From: Aurifilum marmelostoma
Taxonomy: Eukaryota > Ascomycota > Sordariomycetes > Diaporthales > Cryphonectriaceae
Assembly: GCA_027559495.1 (NCBI GenBank)
Contig: JAMXSV010000003.1
Coordinates: 3,224,001 to 3,288,000 of the forward strand
DNA: 64,000 bases
Direction: 5' to 3'
Below, piece by piece: positions 34,460 to 47,218 of this stretch (within the stretch, counting starts at the first letter, position 1; every line of letters begins with the position of its first letter). The notes under the pieces were generated by a model. It was not told where the DNA came from, did no database searches, and was given only the letters and a program-made list of their open reading frames with translations. The translations under genes were made by a program, and so were the position numbers.

Positions 34460-36585
34460 GTGAGGGAAAGAGTCATGTCGGCGTTCTACCGACCTACAAA
34501 CTTGATCCTTCTTCATCTACCTCCCATGTCTTTTTCTCGTTTTTCTCTCACCAAGTCTTGTGTGTCAGAGCGTCTATTCATGTTTGTATTTTCACCCAAT
34601 TGTTGAATGATACCTTATGGGCATATCAGATGAGGCATCGTGATAGCCCGGAGCGGGAGTTAGGATGGCTGGGCGGCAATTTCAGTCTATGTATGACAGT
34701 CTTCATGTATCGTCTGTATATCGAATAGCTCAATGCTTCTACGTTGCCATGTGGTCCTTTTAGATGCCAAGAATGGCCTCTCGTTGTAGTTGAAACGAAG
34801 ACCGTTACCTGGTAGCCCACTCAGCTGGCCATCAAGTCACAGCCGATCTGCCAGCATACGCCCTGTGAACGCCTTTGACTGCACATTGAAGAGAGTCAGC
34901 CTCGAATCTTGCGAAAATATAGTCATAGTCGGCTCTTTGGACCCTTCGAATTAGTGAGCGTCCCAATGCAAAAGTACAACGCCCACAAGTTAGCATTTGA
35001 AGTTGACTACCTGGCTGCCTCGCCAGTCTGACTCCTATGTCCTTTGGTTCCTATTGCCCTTCTGAGATCAATACTTTCTGTAGCGAGGTGTATCTACTGG
35101 AAATATGAAAGAATCGAAAGCTGAGGAGCACTGAAACGCTACTCGAAGCGCCACAGTCCCTTTGATATATTCATTAACCCCAAATAAACACAATGTAGAA
35201 CCTGAGGATATCATTTTCTATTCTAGTGGTGATCCACTTGAGGCAAGTAGCAGAATATAGAGCTGAGAAGCCTGGTGAAGACAAACTGTGGGTAGCAAGC
35301 TTCTTGCTGAGCTCATTGGGGGTTTAGCTAGGCTGCCATTTTGACTGATACTCGATGTCTTGCCGCAGACAAGTTGCATCCACTTGGAAGCGGCTCACCT
35401 AGAGTTCAAATAATGATGTTTGCAGATACCAGCATGGAGGGTGCCATCCTCATTTGGCATTGCAATATGGCCTGATCCTACATTTGCGTCAGCTTCTGGC
35501 TGTGCTATCCCTGTGGTTGAATCCAACTTAGAGGTAGAAAAGGCTCAGCCGGGACTCAGATATCAACCACTTCAGATGTGGCAGAGATATGGCCGTGTCT
35601 AGTCAGGGCCACGGCCCTGAGCTCTTCGCCTGCTTCACTTGCAGCACCTTCAGCTGGAGATGAGAGTATTGAGCTAGCTCATGTCTCAATCACTGCAGAG
35701 CTAGAGACACTACAGCTGGGAATGATATTGTTTCTGAGTCATATTGATGTCCCAAAATCATGATGAGCGCCTGCCCAAGGGTTCTCAATGAGCACACGCA
35801 TGGCCCAACTTGCTGCAAGCTTCCTGCCTTGCTTGTGTAACATGCATTAGGGAAAAGGTTTGAGGCTGGAGAGATTTTTAGAAGAATGTGATTTGATGTG
35901 CAGGTATTTACATGTTTATTGCAATAATTTTAACACAACAGAGGAGCAATACATCAGACAATGCATTCCAACACGGATAGTTTGTTCTCTTTGATACTGC
36001 TAAAGTAATCACAAACATCTACTGATATGTTTCTAGAGTTACTATTGCCGAAGATAGATACTCAAGCATTTTCACATACCATAGACTCACAGAAACAGCA
36101 CGAGGCTGTCACCATACAGACTCAGTATCAGCTCACTTGAGCAAGGCTGTCACTTCTTGGCTCACATCCTTGTAGCCTCGAATGTCTGATGGGGCTGTGT
36201 TATACTGCGGGTGTGACCTATTGAGTCGACACACCTGGCCCTCTCTGGCCTCACTACCCTCGAGGGTATACAGTCTGCATAGCCATCAGTCGTCACTATC
36301 GCGAACCTCACACCTGGTCAGGGCACATCCTCGTCTGGGACTTGACGATGTAATCAGAGAGCCCCTCCCTCTTAGCTCCACTAAACAAGCCCACCACGAA
36401 GTTCCTTCTTTTCTATTCACCCAGCCTCCAACCCTCAAAGTCTTTCAATTATCTTCCAGCAACTGTGTTTTGCCCTCCTCCTATAGTCTTCCAAGGCCTT
36501 CAATCCTCTTTATTGTACGTACGTTACCAAGTGTATCTGTAAGAGGAGCATCAGCTAAACAACAACACGAACAGACAACGCCAAC
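34460..36585. other. Intergenic region, no gene seen
   Basis: About 2.1 kb between two plus-strand genes. Only short frames without motifs occur (for example 35420-35763). The last 200 nt before 36586 are CT-rich and then A/C-rich (CAACAACACG), as in a fungal leader. No RNA gene or large repeat is visible. Confidence 0.5.
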
Positions 36586-39170
36586 ATGTCCGATCACAGA
36601 GGTAGCTTGTTCCTCCCCCAAGAGGAGGATTGCGACGGCTTCGTCGCCATGCACGACACCTCCGTCCCCCGTCCTGCCACGCCCGGCCCAGGTGACCAGT
36701 TCGCTGGCTCAATGGACGACTTCGTTGCCTACCACGCAGGTGAGGAGGCGGCGGGTCAGACGGAGGATGTCGGCGTAGGCCAGATCGATGACGCGATGGA
36801 CGAGATCACCTATCAGACCTTCCCCGACTTCCTGGCTGAACACGGCCACCCACCGCACGATGGCCATCCGGGGTACGTCGACCCTTCGCTCGACTGGGAC
36901 GACGAGCGTCTGGCCCAGGAGGCGCAGGGCTGGCGGAAGTGGTCTGCATTGCATTTGGTATTATGCGTTCTCCCTTCTGATGTTACCGACAACGACAAAA
37001 AGCCCCAATGCTTCCACATAAACAGTCTCAGGCTCCAGACTTCCTTGATCTCTCGATTTTGCTACTAACGAAATGTTTTTTCTCAGGAGGATCTCGACCC
37101 CGACATCCCCACCGAGACCTGGTACAAGATGATGAGACAAACAACATCCTTCCTCGACCTCCCAGAGTGGCCTGTGGTCGTGTTTGGTCCTAAAGGCAGG
37201 CTCGAGAATTTATTCAGGAAGGAGCTCGCCAGTATTGCCCAAGACGGTATGTTTCCTCTTCGCTTTGAAGCCTCGATACTGCTTTCCAGGACGGTCAAGC
37301 TGACACATGGGGATTTGTAGAAGCTCCTTTTACTTGGGATGCGCTCGCCACCATGACCTTTAGGCTCATCATGACGAACCTCCAAGCCCTGCCGAAGCCC
37401 GGTACCCTCGACTTCGTCCGGATGTTGCAGTCGCACATCCTCAAGCATCACAACGCCAGCGCGTCCGACGACGAGGTCCCACTGCTGGTTGCTCATGTCG
37501 ATCAGGCTCATTTCTCCCTGCGCAAGACTCTTTACGCCCTGAACATCCCCGGTCGCCACAAGTTGTTGGAGAACGAGGGTTTTATAAGGCTCAGTTCTTG
37601 GGACCTACTGGTCCCAGAGTGGCTAGGAGGCCATGTCGAGCCTGCCAACCAGGTCGTCTTCGATCAGATCGGACAGTATGCCATCGATGACATCTGCATG
37701 CTCGAAGGTCTGACTGAAGGCGCCAGGAGCAGGGTCCTGGCATACGCTATGGACAGAAAGGCTGAAGAGCTCTTTGCCGACGTTGTGGAACCAGAGCCTC
37801 ATCATGATGGCGAGGGCCGGACGCTTGTCCCAGAACTCGTTCTTCTGGCTGAGGAGAGCGCAGCGTTCGCCCTCTTGTCCCTTTCCCAGGACATGTCAGT
37901 CGCAGCACCAGAGGCATTCACCTCCGACATGCCAGCTCCGTACCTAGCAGGATCTCGAGCGACAGGGGCCGAGACTGAGGAAGAGGCTCGGGAGGCTGAA
38001 AAGATGAAACGAAAGGCCGACAGGAAGAAACGCAAGTCTCAGAGACACAAGCAGAACAAGATGATGAGAAAGCGCGCAGAGGCACAAGCAAGGCAGGCCC
38101 AAGTTGACGACAGGGACCCGCCTGGCGACGAGCTCTTGCCCACCAGAGAGTCTCTGACTGCACCTCCTCAGATCGAATCCTCGCAGCAGCAGCAACAACA
38201 GCAGCACAAGGTGGTTTGCGAGCCTATGATACAAGGCATCACGACTCCTGATCCTCAGAAGGTAGGTGATTCTGTCGAAACCGACAATGAGGAAGTCAAG
38301 ACCGGTAGCGTCGACAGAGATAACCACACTGTGGAAGTGAGGACAAGCTCGGTAACTTTGCTGCATGAGGACGCCGAACCCAAGGCCGAGAAGGTTTGCG
38401 ACGTCGAATATGATGGCCTAGCCAAGGTTTCTCCCAGGCCTGAGTCGCCGCCGATGCCCGCGGACGGGGGAGACGCATCACACCATGTCGAGGAGGTCCT
38501 AGATGGATGCGACGCCGTCACAAACGAGGAAGCGTTGTCACCCAAGTCTTCGGACGCAGAAACCTTCCAACCTGTCAGTCGGCCGAGACTAAGTCGGGCG
38601 CGTACCCAGACCCTTCCTGATACCTGGCGCGCACCAGAATGTTGGCTATACCCTTTCAACAACCCGGATATCAAGCCTGTCGAGCCGTTCAGCCAGGCAG
38701 GGGAGCAGGCACCTCTGTCACCGCCAGGCCCAGCATGCATGCCTCAACCAGCACTCAGCTCCATGGGCGTCTATCCCACGGGGCCCCGTCCACAACCACC
38801 ACCACCAAACGCCGATCAACCACTCCCAGCCAATGAAGTGTTCGACTCTCGGGCAATCCTTTATCCTCCTCCCCCTTTCTTCATGCCAGCTAACATGCTC
38901 TTCCGCATCACACCTGCCGTTCATCAACCGTTCCTCCCGGGCCATGGGCTGTACCACATTATACCCGCTTCGGATCAGTCACTTGAGTTCTTATCGGCCA
39001 ATACGCTGTTCCAATTGGTGACGGATGCTCCTCAGCGGCCCTTCTACAACCAATCTGCCTGGCATGCCACAGGTCCTCATCCAGGTCAGCAGCATCACCC
39101 CGGCCCACCCCCAAGTCGGCAGTATCGTCCTGCTCCATACTTCGACCCGGCTATTGTTCACTGGCAATAG
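36586..39170 (+). CDS. Large disordered hypothetical protein with basic, polyGln and aromatic-rich regions
   Basis: Three exons: 36586-36957, 37087-37246 and 37321-39170 (introns 129 and 74 nt); 793 residues. The ATG has a good context (GCCAACATGT). No family is recognised. The N-terminal 120 residues are acidic. Residues about 125-330 look folded (TWYKMMRQTTSFLDLPEWPVV, VARHVDQ-like helices, LSSWDLLVPEW). A strongly basic KKRK-rich helix follows (about 405-440, including MKRKADRKKRKSQRHKQNK), a likely nuclear localisation signal and coiled coil. A run of seven glutamines follows, then a long acidic Ser/Pro-rich linker. The last 130 residues are Pro/Phe-rich with a degenerate repeat around PANxLF. 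Nuclear location is inferred from the basic segment only. Confidence 0.78.
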
Positions 39171-39948
39171 AGAACAAGAATTTCGTAATACGATTCAATG
39201 TACTTTCGCTGCAGAGGTCTCTGTCAAGATGGACGAGTCGGCGCTTTTGGCGGCGTTGCATATCGCGGCGTGGGCATCGAGGGCGATGATGGAGATTGAG
39301 GAGGCAGAGATAACATGACGCATACGCGAACAGGCCAGAATGATATTGGCAGTAAGCGAGATGACAGAATCCGGAGTTCTGAATGGACATGGCAGAAGGA
39401 TTCTCATGAACACATTCGAGAACAAGGAGATGGTTCGCGAAGAAGGATGCTTGCTAAAGGGTTCGATGAGTGAGTCGAATGAGTGTCTGTATAAGGACAA
39501 ATCAACCGCATCATTTTGAATGCATGATTGACTCAAGATAGAACTCCTCATAGTCCATAATCAACGGTGCTTTTCGAGGCTCTTGTTGAAACTTTGTGTG
39601 GATGAATGTTTGATCTTGAGAACTGCTTTGGCGGTTGTTGAGGCCTAGAAGCCTGTTAGTGGCTGAAAATAGGGTCTCGCTGTTTCCTAGGTACCAGCTT
39701 GCTGGCTGGCTGGTTCAGGGACCCCCCTCTGAGGACACTTGGTCCGTGCATCATCAACGAATTACAGCGTTCCAGGATCCCTGAAAGAGTAACGTCAGCG
39801 CTGGAAATGGCAAAGTGGCCTCGCGACGATAGACACTGTAATAATAACACACCAACGACAACTTTCTTCCACCACACCACACAACCACCACACATCGCCA
39901 ACACCCGTGTGACCTCTATGTGAGGGCGGACAGCTGCTCTGCGGCACG
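39171..39948. other. Intergenic spacer upstream of YOS9-like gene
   Basis: No supported gene. Short frames on both strands lack motifs. CA-rich sequence at 39845-39900 lies in the probable leader of the next gene. Confidence 0.5.
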
Positions 39949-41655
39949 ATGCGCCGTCTCAACCTGGTACTCCTAGCTGGCCTGCAGCTGTGCAGTGCCA
40001 AGCAGCCCGGCTTCAGCATCCACGATGACATGCTGGCCTATCCTCAGGTGCGTCTGTCTGCCCTGAACTGACCTGGTCTAAACCTGCCCCGGACTCCTCG
40101 GGAATCATTTTTGGAACGTGCAGCTGCTTACAAGGGTCTCTTTTTCCAGTTCGAGGTCATCTTCACCGATTCATTCGTCTCCGAGCTGGATGCACAGCGG
40201 CTCGTCGAGTCCTCCAGGTCCGCCCAGACGACATATACTGCCGACTTCTCCTCCCAGACCGACCTCACGAGCCAAATCCGCGAGTCCGCAGCGGCAGACA
40301 GCCCCCGCAATGGCGAGGCAGACGACGGCATGCCGGAAGTATCAGAAGACTACGAGATCATGACCATCCCTCCCTCAAGATACCTCTGTTCCGTGCCGGT
40401 GCTCGCGCCACCGCCGGCGCCGAACCAAACTGCCACCGAGCTGGCTAAAGCCGAGGAGGCACGCGAGCTGGCCCGCGCAAACAGCAGGGGGTGGGAGCTT
40501 ATGAGCGGTCTCGACAACACTTGTCTCTACTACATATCGGGCTGGTGGAGCTACAAGTTCTGCTACGGCCACGATATTGTCCAATTCCACGCCCTCCCGG
40601 GCGGCGTCAAAGGTGGCATGCCTGTCAGAGACCCCAAGACCGCCGAGTATATCCTGGGGCGCGTCGAGCAGCGGCCCATTCCGAGGAAGAAGGCAGGGGC
40701 AAGACAGAGCAACGCCGACAGCGAGCTGCAGACCGACCTGGACAGCGCGCAGAAGCCGATTGGCGGTGGCGATTCCTCGGAAAGCCGGGCGCCGCCCAAC
40801 ACGGAGCTGCAGGTCAAGGGCGACCAGCGGTACCTGGTCCAGCGTATGGAAGGCGGGACGATCTGCGACCTGACGGGCCGCGACCGTACGATCGAGGTGC
40901 AATACCACTGCAACCCGGGATCCGCGAACGACCGCATCGGCTGGATCAAGGAGATCACGACTTGCTCCTACCTCATGCTCGTCCACACCCCGCGGCTGTG
41001 CGAGGACGTCGCATTCCTCCCTCCCAAGGAGACCCACGCGCATCCCATCAACTGCCAGCTGATCATCGAATCCGAGGAAGAGATAGCTGCGCTGCGGCTG
41101 AGGAAGAGCATCGAGGCCGCCGAGCACCTGAGCGTCGGCCAGAAAGAAGACAACCAGGAGAAGGACGCCGGACAGGGGGCAGGGACGCAGCAGCAAGGCG
41201 ATAGCAGGTTCAGAGGCATGGAAATCGGCGGCACCGTGATAGGCGGGAAGCAGCTGCATAACACGGAAGACGGCCAACCCCTCCCGAAGCTGAAGCCCCC
41301 TAAGGGCTTCATCCCGGGCAAGGGCACTGCGGAGTCTGGGCCCGTGGTGGAGACGCTCGCAAAGGCCTTCAGCAAGTCTGAAGGCGGCGAGGTAGAAATG
41401 CTGAGCGACGAGGAGCTGGAGGAGCTCAACCTCAGCCCGGAGTCGATCGAACAGTTCCGCAAGGAGCTGGAGAGGATCGCAGGCGAGAAGGGCTGGGTAT
41501 TAGAAGTGGTTGAGATGCCTGGCGAGGCCCTCGAGATCAGGGGCATTGTGGACGATGATGATGACGAGGAGGAGGCAGGTGAGAAGAAGGAGGGCGAGGA
41601 CGAGGGCAAAGGAAGTGAGGGTAGCGAAGAGAAATTCTTCAAGGAGGAATTGTAA
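39949..41655 (+). CDS. YOS9: Yos9/OS-9-type ER quality-control lectin (MRH domain)
   Basis: Two exons, 39949-40047 and 40150-41655, with a 102-nt intron; 534 residues. The first exon encodes a signal peptide (RRLNLVLLAGLQLCSA) and the mature start, continued by FEVIFTDSFVSE in exon 2. The MRH lectin domain (about residues 150-320) has the tryptophans of GWWSYKFCYG, the Q-R pair of YLVQRMEGG, a DLTGRDR arginine, and a KEITTCSYLM segment carrying the glutamate and tyrosine that contact mannose. Paired cysteines flank these sites. Yos9 binds trimmed N-glycans on misfolded proteins and hands them to the Hrd1-Hrd3 ligase for ERAD. The acidic C-terminus ends in KEEL, an HDEL-like retrieval signal, which supports ER-lumen residence. 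Family assignment is firm. Confidence 0.94.
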
Positions 41656-43635
41656 GGTGGGTTGGCTTGTAGTCTGGCACTGGATCTGCCCTTTGAACCA
41701 GCAAGCACTTGAAGAGCATCTTGTAATTTTTGGCCCACCCTCCTTTTCCAGACACCATGTCCAGTGTCTCGTTAGATTCCTTCAGCAACGTGCTGGGCAT
41801 TCCGAAATGAAATTCAATTGCATAACGCTGAATCGCGCAGACCTACTCGTGTTGCTGCAGGCAAAGACTCATTACCACGACCACGTGCCAAAGAAGGGGC
41901 GTCGAACCGGGGACAGTATCGATCGGGCCGACTGTTCGGACAAAATGTCCATGGTAGCGTGTTCCTGAAGGCTTGAGGTCTTCACCAGCATTGCGGCTCA
42001 GCGGCAGCTCTCAGGGGTGTGAGTGGGTCGATGGGTCCATGAAGAGGGCTCGAGCCTCTCTGAGATCCCTTCGCCCTGCAGATCAAATGGATCGCTTTTT
42101 CTTGACTTATGGGCTTTTTACTTTTTCTCTCTCTCTCAGACACTACTTAAAAGAGAGAGAGGGGCCGAGCAGACCAGGCAAGACAGGGCTGGCACTGATG
42201 TGTGGCTGATCCTGTTTGACATAAGTTAAGATCTGTTCCGTTCTGTTCTTGGTACTGGGTCCTGAAATTGCCGCAGAGCCGACGCTGACGACAGGTGCCA
42301 AGATGCCGCGAAAAAAATAAAAACAGGCCATCTCAGCATGCTGGAAGGATCAATTTAGAGTAGCCCGGAGAGGCACACACGATGCCAACAAAAACAAGCG
42401 AATGACGATATACCGCTCGTGACAGTGAGTGAGTGGGCAACTTCCGAATCAGGTGACGAAGGCGTCTTGTCTCGATTCCATCGCCTCTCACGCCACCATC
42501 CGAGTTTTGGTAGGTAGACTCTGCTCGAGCATAACTATTACTTTGCTGTATTATGTCACTTAGTATACTTACTATACCTGATGCTACTGCTGCTACTGTT
42601 ACTACTGTAGCTGCATACTGCATAGTGCAGTAGGCTGCTCCTCCTGGGCCCTGTAGCTAGTTTAGTGTTGAGCTATCTCACCACCCAGCAGGGCCTGAAC
42701 CCTTGTAAATCTTTCCCCGCATTTCCTGCATCGAGAGGGAACAAACGCCCTGTTCAGCGGCCCAAGCGCTACCAGCCTCTGCAGCCACAGCGCCGACAGG
42801 CAGTGCCCAACAACGCCGACAGCGCCAACAAACACCCTAACGGCAACCACTGGCTTTGCCCCCCCCCACTTCCCAGCGTTACAGCGCCTGGCCATCCACC
42901 CCTCCAGCGTCGCAGTGCCGCGCTGCAGGCCAACAAGCAGGTGGGCCGGTGATTGGCGAGATCTCATCCCGTGTGCCGCCAGGGCCAAGAGCCAAGTGCA
43001 ATGCTATCCCATCCTCCTTTTCCCCTCCAAAACCAGCTGCCTGCCTGCTCTCTCTTGCGCAGCCCCCCTCCACATCCCAGCAACATCGTCATCTGTCCTC
43101 CCTCGCCCAACCAACCCACCCAGCAAACAAAAGAAGCCAGGAACACACACAGCCGTGCCAACCTCGTCGACTTGCTCGTCCTCCCTCTGCCCTCTCTACT
43201 TTCTCTTCCCCCACCACCGTCGCCTGTCCCCGCTTCAATCCTCGCTGGATCCAGCAAGTCACCTCAGCAGCGAGCAGCCCAGCACACACAGCTTGGCCCC
43301 TCCATCGATCACCCGTCCTCGAGGACCTCGGTGGTTTGATCTGGTGGTGACACTCACACAAGCTTCGAAGAGGTCCAGCTCAGCCCCTCTCAGAGTCTCA
43401 CCCACCCCGCCAGCCTGCTGCTCCCATGACTCGCCTTGGTCCAGCGGCCACGTCGAGATGATGAGCAAGGCTTGAGCGAAGCGGACGTTCCGACCCCTGC
43501 TGCTGTCGCTGCTGCTGCTGCTGCTACGGAATACACGACGGATCATTGTGGCCCCCCTCCCCCATCATCGGCTCTCTGTCGCCTTTGTCGCATATCGCCC
43601 TGTGCAGCCCAGCCCAGCCAGCCAGGCAGGAAAGG
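41656..43635. other. Long leader/promoter region of the Zn2Cys6 gene
   Basis: No supported gene. From about 43000 to 43635 the plus strand is C/T-rich, and several short upstream frames occur, so a long 5' UTR with upstream ORFs is likely. A GCTGCTGCTGCTGCT run lies at about 43508. A purine-rich AGAGAGAG segment is near 42150. Confidence 0.5.
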
Positions 43636-44102
43636 ATGAAGACCGAAGACGAGTGCTCTCCCGAACTCATCTCTGCCGTGCCGCTAGCCCCCACCGCCGA
43701 TGCTGATGCCGCCACTGCTGCTGCTGCCCCGGTGTCCTCCGACGACCTCGATGCTGCCGCCGCCGCGGCGCCCTCTGGATCTGCACACGACCCTTCAGTC
43801 TCGTCACTACCTGCCGCTACTGGCCAGCCTGGCTCACCAACCAAGCCACTGCATCAGCATTCTAAGAGGACAGTGTGTGACCACTGCCGGAGGCGACGTA
43901 TGTGTGACTGACACCCTTACACACTCACATACGTATATACACATATACACAAACCTTCCCCTCCCTTTCCCTGGTTACAGTCTCATCTTACACACTGATC
44001 TCGTCCCTCCGTCACTATGATGGGAACCCTCGTGTCGTCTCCACACCATTGTGTGTATCCTGATGTCATGAGGGGTAACATGCTGCAAGAAACCCTCTCT
44101 AC

Positions 44103-44151
<49 letters not shown>

Positions 44152-46694
44152 CGCCACTTTCGCCATGTCGAGTTCCTGCCGGGCTCTCTTGCACTCATAC
44201 TGACAGCGCTCTTCAGGAATACGATGTGATGGGCAATTCCCATGTCAGCAATGTATCAATGCCACGTTAAACTGCAAGCGGGACCATGTCCCTCGAAAAC
44301 GTGGGCCCAAGCGTGGTCATGGCCGGGTAATGTAAGCAAGCCTCTTCTCAACTGACTTTCCTGTTCTTTCTCTATTACAGCCCGTCGCCCAGGATTGAGT
44401 TATACTGACCCGTAATACATTAGCAATGAATTGAGAGCACAAGAGGGCAAGGACAACAACAGCAGGGACAACAGTCCAGAGCTGGAGCCCGGCTCTACGA
44501 CCTCGCAGGTACCACAGGACGTATCCTGGAGGAACAATGCCACAGACCCTCGCAATGGGCCCGAGCCCAGGAGCCTCTTCACCTCAGACCAGCTACAGCC
44601 CCTCCACCGTCCACACCTCCAGCTCATTCCCAAGTGTGTTGATCTCTACTATGAGCACATCTATCCCATCATGCCCCTCTTATATATGCCAGCTATAAGG
44701 GCCATGATCGCCAGGCAGATGACCGCACCAGAGAAGAACCTCATTTACGCATTATGTGGTCTCACGTGTATGCACATGTCGGGCAAGAGTCTTCACGTGG
44801 ACGGCCCTGCGTCGTGGGAGGATGCGGGTCGTTTCTTTCTAGACGAGTGCGTGTCCAACAGGCAGTCGTACGACTTCATGGAAGACGCCTCTATCAGCGC
44901 TGTCATATCGTCCTTTTGGTTGTCGACGTCCTTCTTCGAGATAAATCAGAACCGAAAGTCGTGGCTCTACCTCAGGGAGGCTCTGACCTTGGCACAGGAT
45001 ATGGGCCTGCACGACGACTCCACCTACGCCGATCTCTCCCCAGAGGAGGCCCTGTGCCGGCAGCGAGTCTTCTGGATCTTATTCGTGACGGAGAGGTGAG
45101 TCTCTAGACTGCCCCCTTCGGCTTTCCTGCGTCAGCTCGCTCACGCACAACCAGGTCCTTCGCCATTTTGCGGAACAAACCGATCACCTTCAAGAAGACG
45201 CCCTCGTTGCCGACAACGAGGCATGCTTACGAGTCCCCAGATATCCACACGGGCTTTCTCCAGCTCGTGTCATCCTACACGCCCCTCGACGAGTCATTCG
45301 TATCGGCCTGGAATGACGGTTCCGATCCTCGTGTCTCTGCGACTACCTACCTTGCCCTGCAGAACCTGCTTGCCCAACCACCATCTTTCCTCCAGCGCTC
45401 CCGCGCATCGACGCCTTCTTCGGACTCTCAACCAGTCTTTTCGGCACCTGTTACAGCAGCCCCATCGGCTGCCGGCTCAGACGAGGAGGCCGAGATGGAG
45501 ATCGTGCAGTCCGAGCCGACCGCAATTCAGAAGGCCGATCTCCTCATCACCCAGCAGTGGCTACGTCTCATCGTGTGGCAGAGCTCGTTCCGGCAGAGCC
45601 TGCTGAGCTGGACGGCGCCCCACGAGAGCATGCACTTTGCTTTTCCTCTGGCCATCGCCCGATCGACTGCGGGTGTGTTGCAGAGCTTGCCGAGCTCGGC
45701 TGTCGAGGTACACGGCATGGGCATGTTTGAGAAGATATTTGAAATCGGAACTTGGTGTATCAACGTGCTCGGCGCCATCGACCGCGCAAGCTCGACAGGC
45801 ACGCCCATCAGCGGGATCCGCGGCACAATGGGGATGGACTTCATCGGAACGGGCGACCTCGGTGTGTTGGGCGTGAGCAGGAAAGGCGTTGCTATCGACC
45901 CGCTCGAGTTCTTTGTTCGCACCCTCAGCGCCACCCCGAACAGCAGGACGCAATTTGCAGAGAGGCTGTTGATGTTCGCGCAGGAGAGGCCCGGGGGCAT
46001 GAGGATGGCCCTGACACCCTCTCTGAACTCGCCTGTCCTCCCGCCCGAGGGCATAACGTGGCCGAATTTTGAGAGCGGCATGGCGAACAGCGATGTGCCT
46101 ATGGGTAATGTTCTGGGCGAGGTCGTCAAGGACGAGGCCGATATTGACACTGCTGATAGTATCTGGCAGCTGGATGGCGCCATGAGCCTCGATACCAGCC
46201 CCTCTGTGCCGATGCCCTCGCTCTTGGGCGATCCGATCCTCAACATCAACTCGAGCTCTTTTCTGACGGGGAGTCGCACCAACACCAATGTATTTGCCTC
46301 TGGCAGTGGCACCAATACACCGGCCACAGCTGGTCAACAGAGACAAGGCCCTCCAGCCTCCCTCTCGATGCCCTCGCTTAGCACGTCCATACCACTCGTG
46401 GACTGGGGCAACGACCTCAGCGCGGCGTCAGCGGACTGGTCATACGACGTCACCAGCCCGACCGTCGAGTCGACAGCTTTCAGCAGCAACACCAACGGCA
46501 ACAATAATAATAGCGCATCAGCATATAACAGCGGCGCAGGGACGCCGATCGGTACATTTACGCCAGGAATTTTTTCACGGCAGGAGTCCGGGGACAGTAT
46601 ATACCAATATCAGGAGAGGCGACCGCAGCCACCATTCAGACCTGGGCTGGGCAGCGGTGGGGGCAGTAGCAGTAGTATCGGTACGTCAGGGTGA
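43636..46694 (+). CDS. Zn(II)2Cys6 transcription factor with fungal-specific TF domain
   Basis: Four exons: 43636-43897, 44217-44331, 44424-45095 and 45155-46694 (introns 319, 92 and 59 nt); 862 residues. Joining exons 1 and 2 creates a perfect zinc cluster with spacing CX2CX6CX5CX2CX6C (C81, C84, C91, C97, C100, C107), followed by the linker RKRGPKRGHGR typical of sugar-metabolism regulators of the Mal/AmyR style. Exon 3 starts the fungal-specific TF middle homology region (VDLYYEHIYPIMPLL, LREALTLAQDMGLH, RQRVFWILFVTER), which continues with SFAILRNKPI in exon 4. The C-terminal 350 residues are Ser/Asn/Gly-rich and probably disordered or activating. It acts in the nucleus. The target genes are unknown; the sugar link is a weak inference from the linker. 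Confidence 0.93.
44103..44151. repeat. (CA)n(TA)n compound microsatellite inside intron 1
   Basis: About 13 CA units (44103-44128) pass directly into about 11 TA units (44129-44151). The tract lies inside the 319-nt intron that divides the zinc-cluster codons of the Zn2Cys6 gene. Confidence 0.95.
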
Positions 46695-47218
46695 CTGACA
46701 AACGCACAAGAGAGTGAACTATCTATTCGAGCAGCTGGAGGATGATATGATTGATTGGGTCGGAAACGTTCAGGGTTTTCTTTCTTTTGAAGCGGGCCTA
46801 TATATCTGGGGCGGGGGCGGGAGCGGCAGGGACCGGTGCCGAAAGCTCCGGCTTTTTGGATTGAATCAGGAGCGACGTGCGATATTCAATGGCTGGATGA
46901 TTATTCTCTTCTGCTTTTCCTTTTTGTCTTAAGGGGGGGGAGAGGAAACGGGTCTTTATCACATCAGCGTTTGGGGAAAACCAAAAAAATAAGTCGCAAT
47001 TACAACGTTATAGCGGCACCCAATACATCCTCTCGGAATGTCTGATTCCCCGACGGAGTAATGACAATGATGACGGGCTGCTACGAGCGTCCTTTCTTCG
47101 GAGCCGAGAGACGAGGTGCATGATCGGAAAGACCATATCTCTCCTGTTCACTGCATTGACTGAGCCCCTCTTTCTTTTCCGCACCAGACCGCCGAGCCCA
47201 GCTACCTACCAGGCTCTC
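46695..47218. other. Convergent 3' flanking region
   Basis: About 520 nt between the stops of the plus-strand transcription factor and the minus-strand secreted-protein gene. It contains short G-runs (46810-46825, 46934-46941) and no coding feature. Confidence 0.5.

Noticed and set aside
41890..41925. TTCGA-containing sequence resembling a tRNA B box on the minus strand
   Set aside because: GGTTCGACGCC fits the B-box consensus, but the flanking bases cannot form a T-arm stem and no A box or acceptor stem is present.
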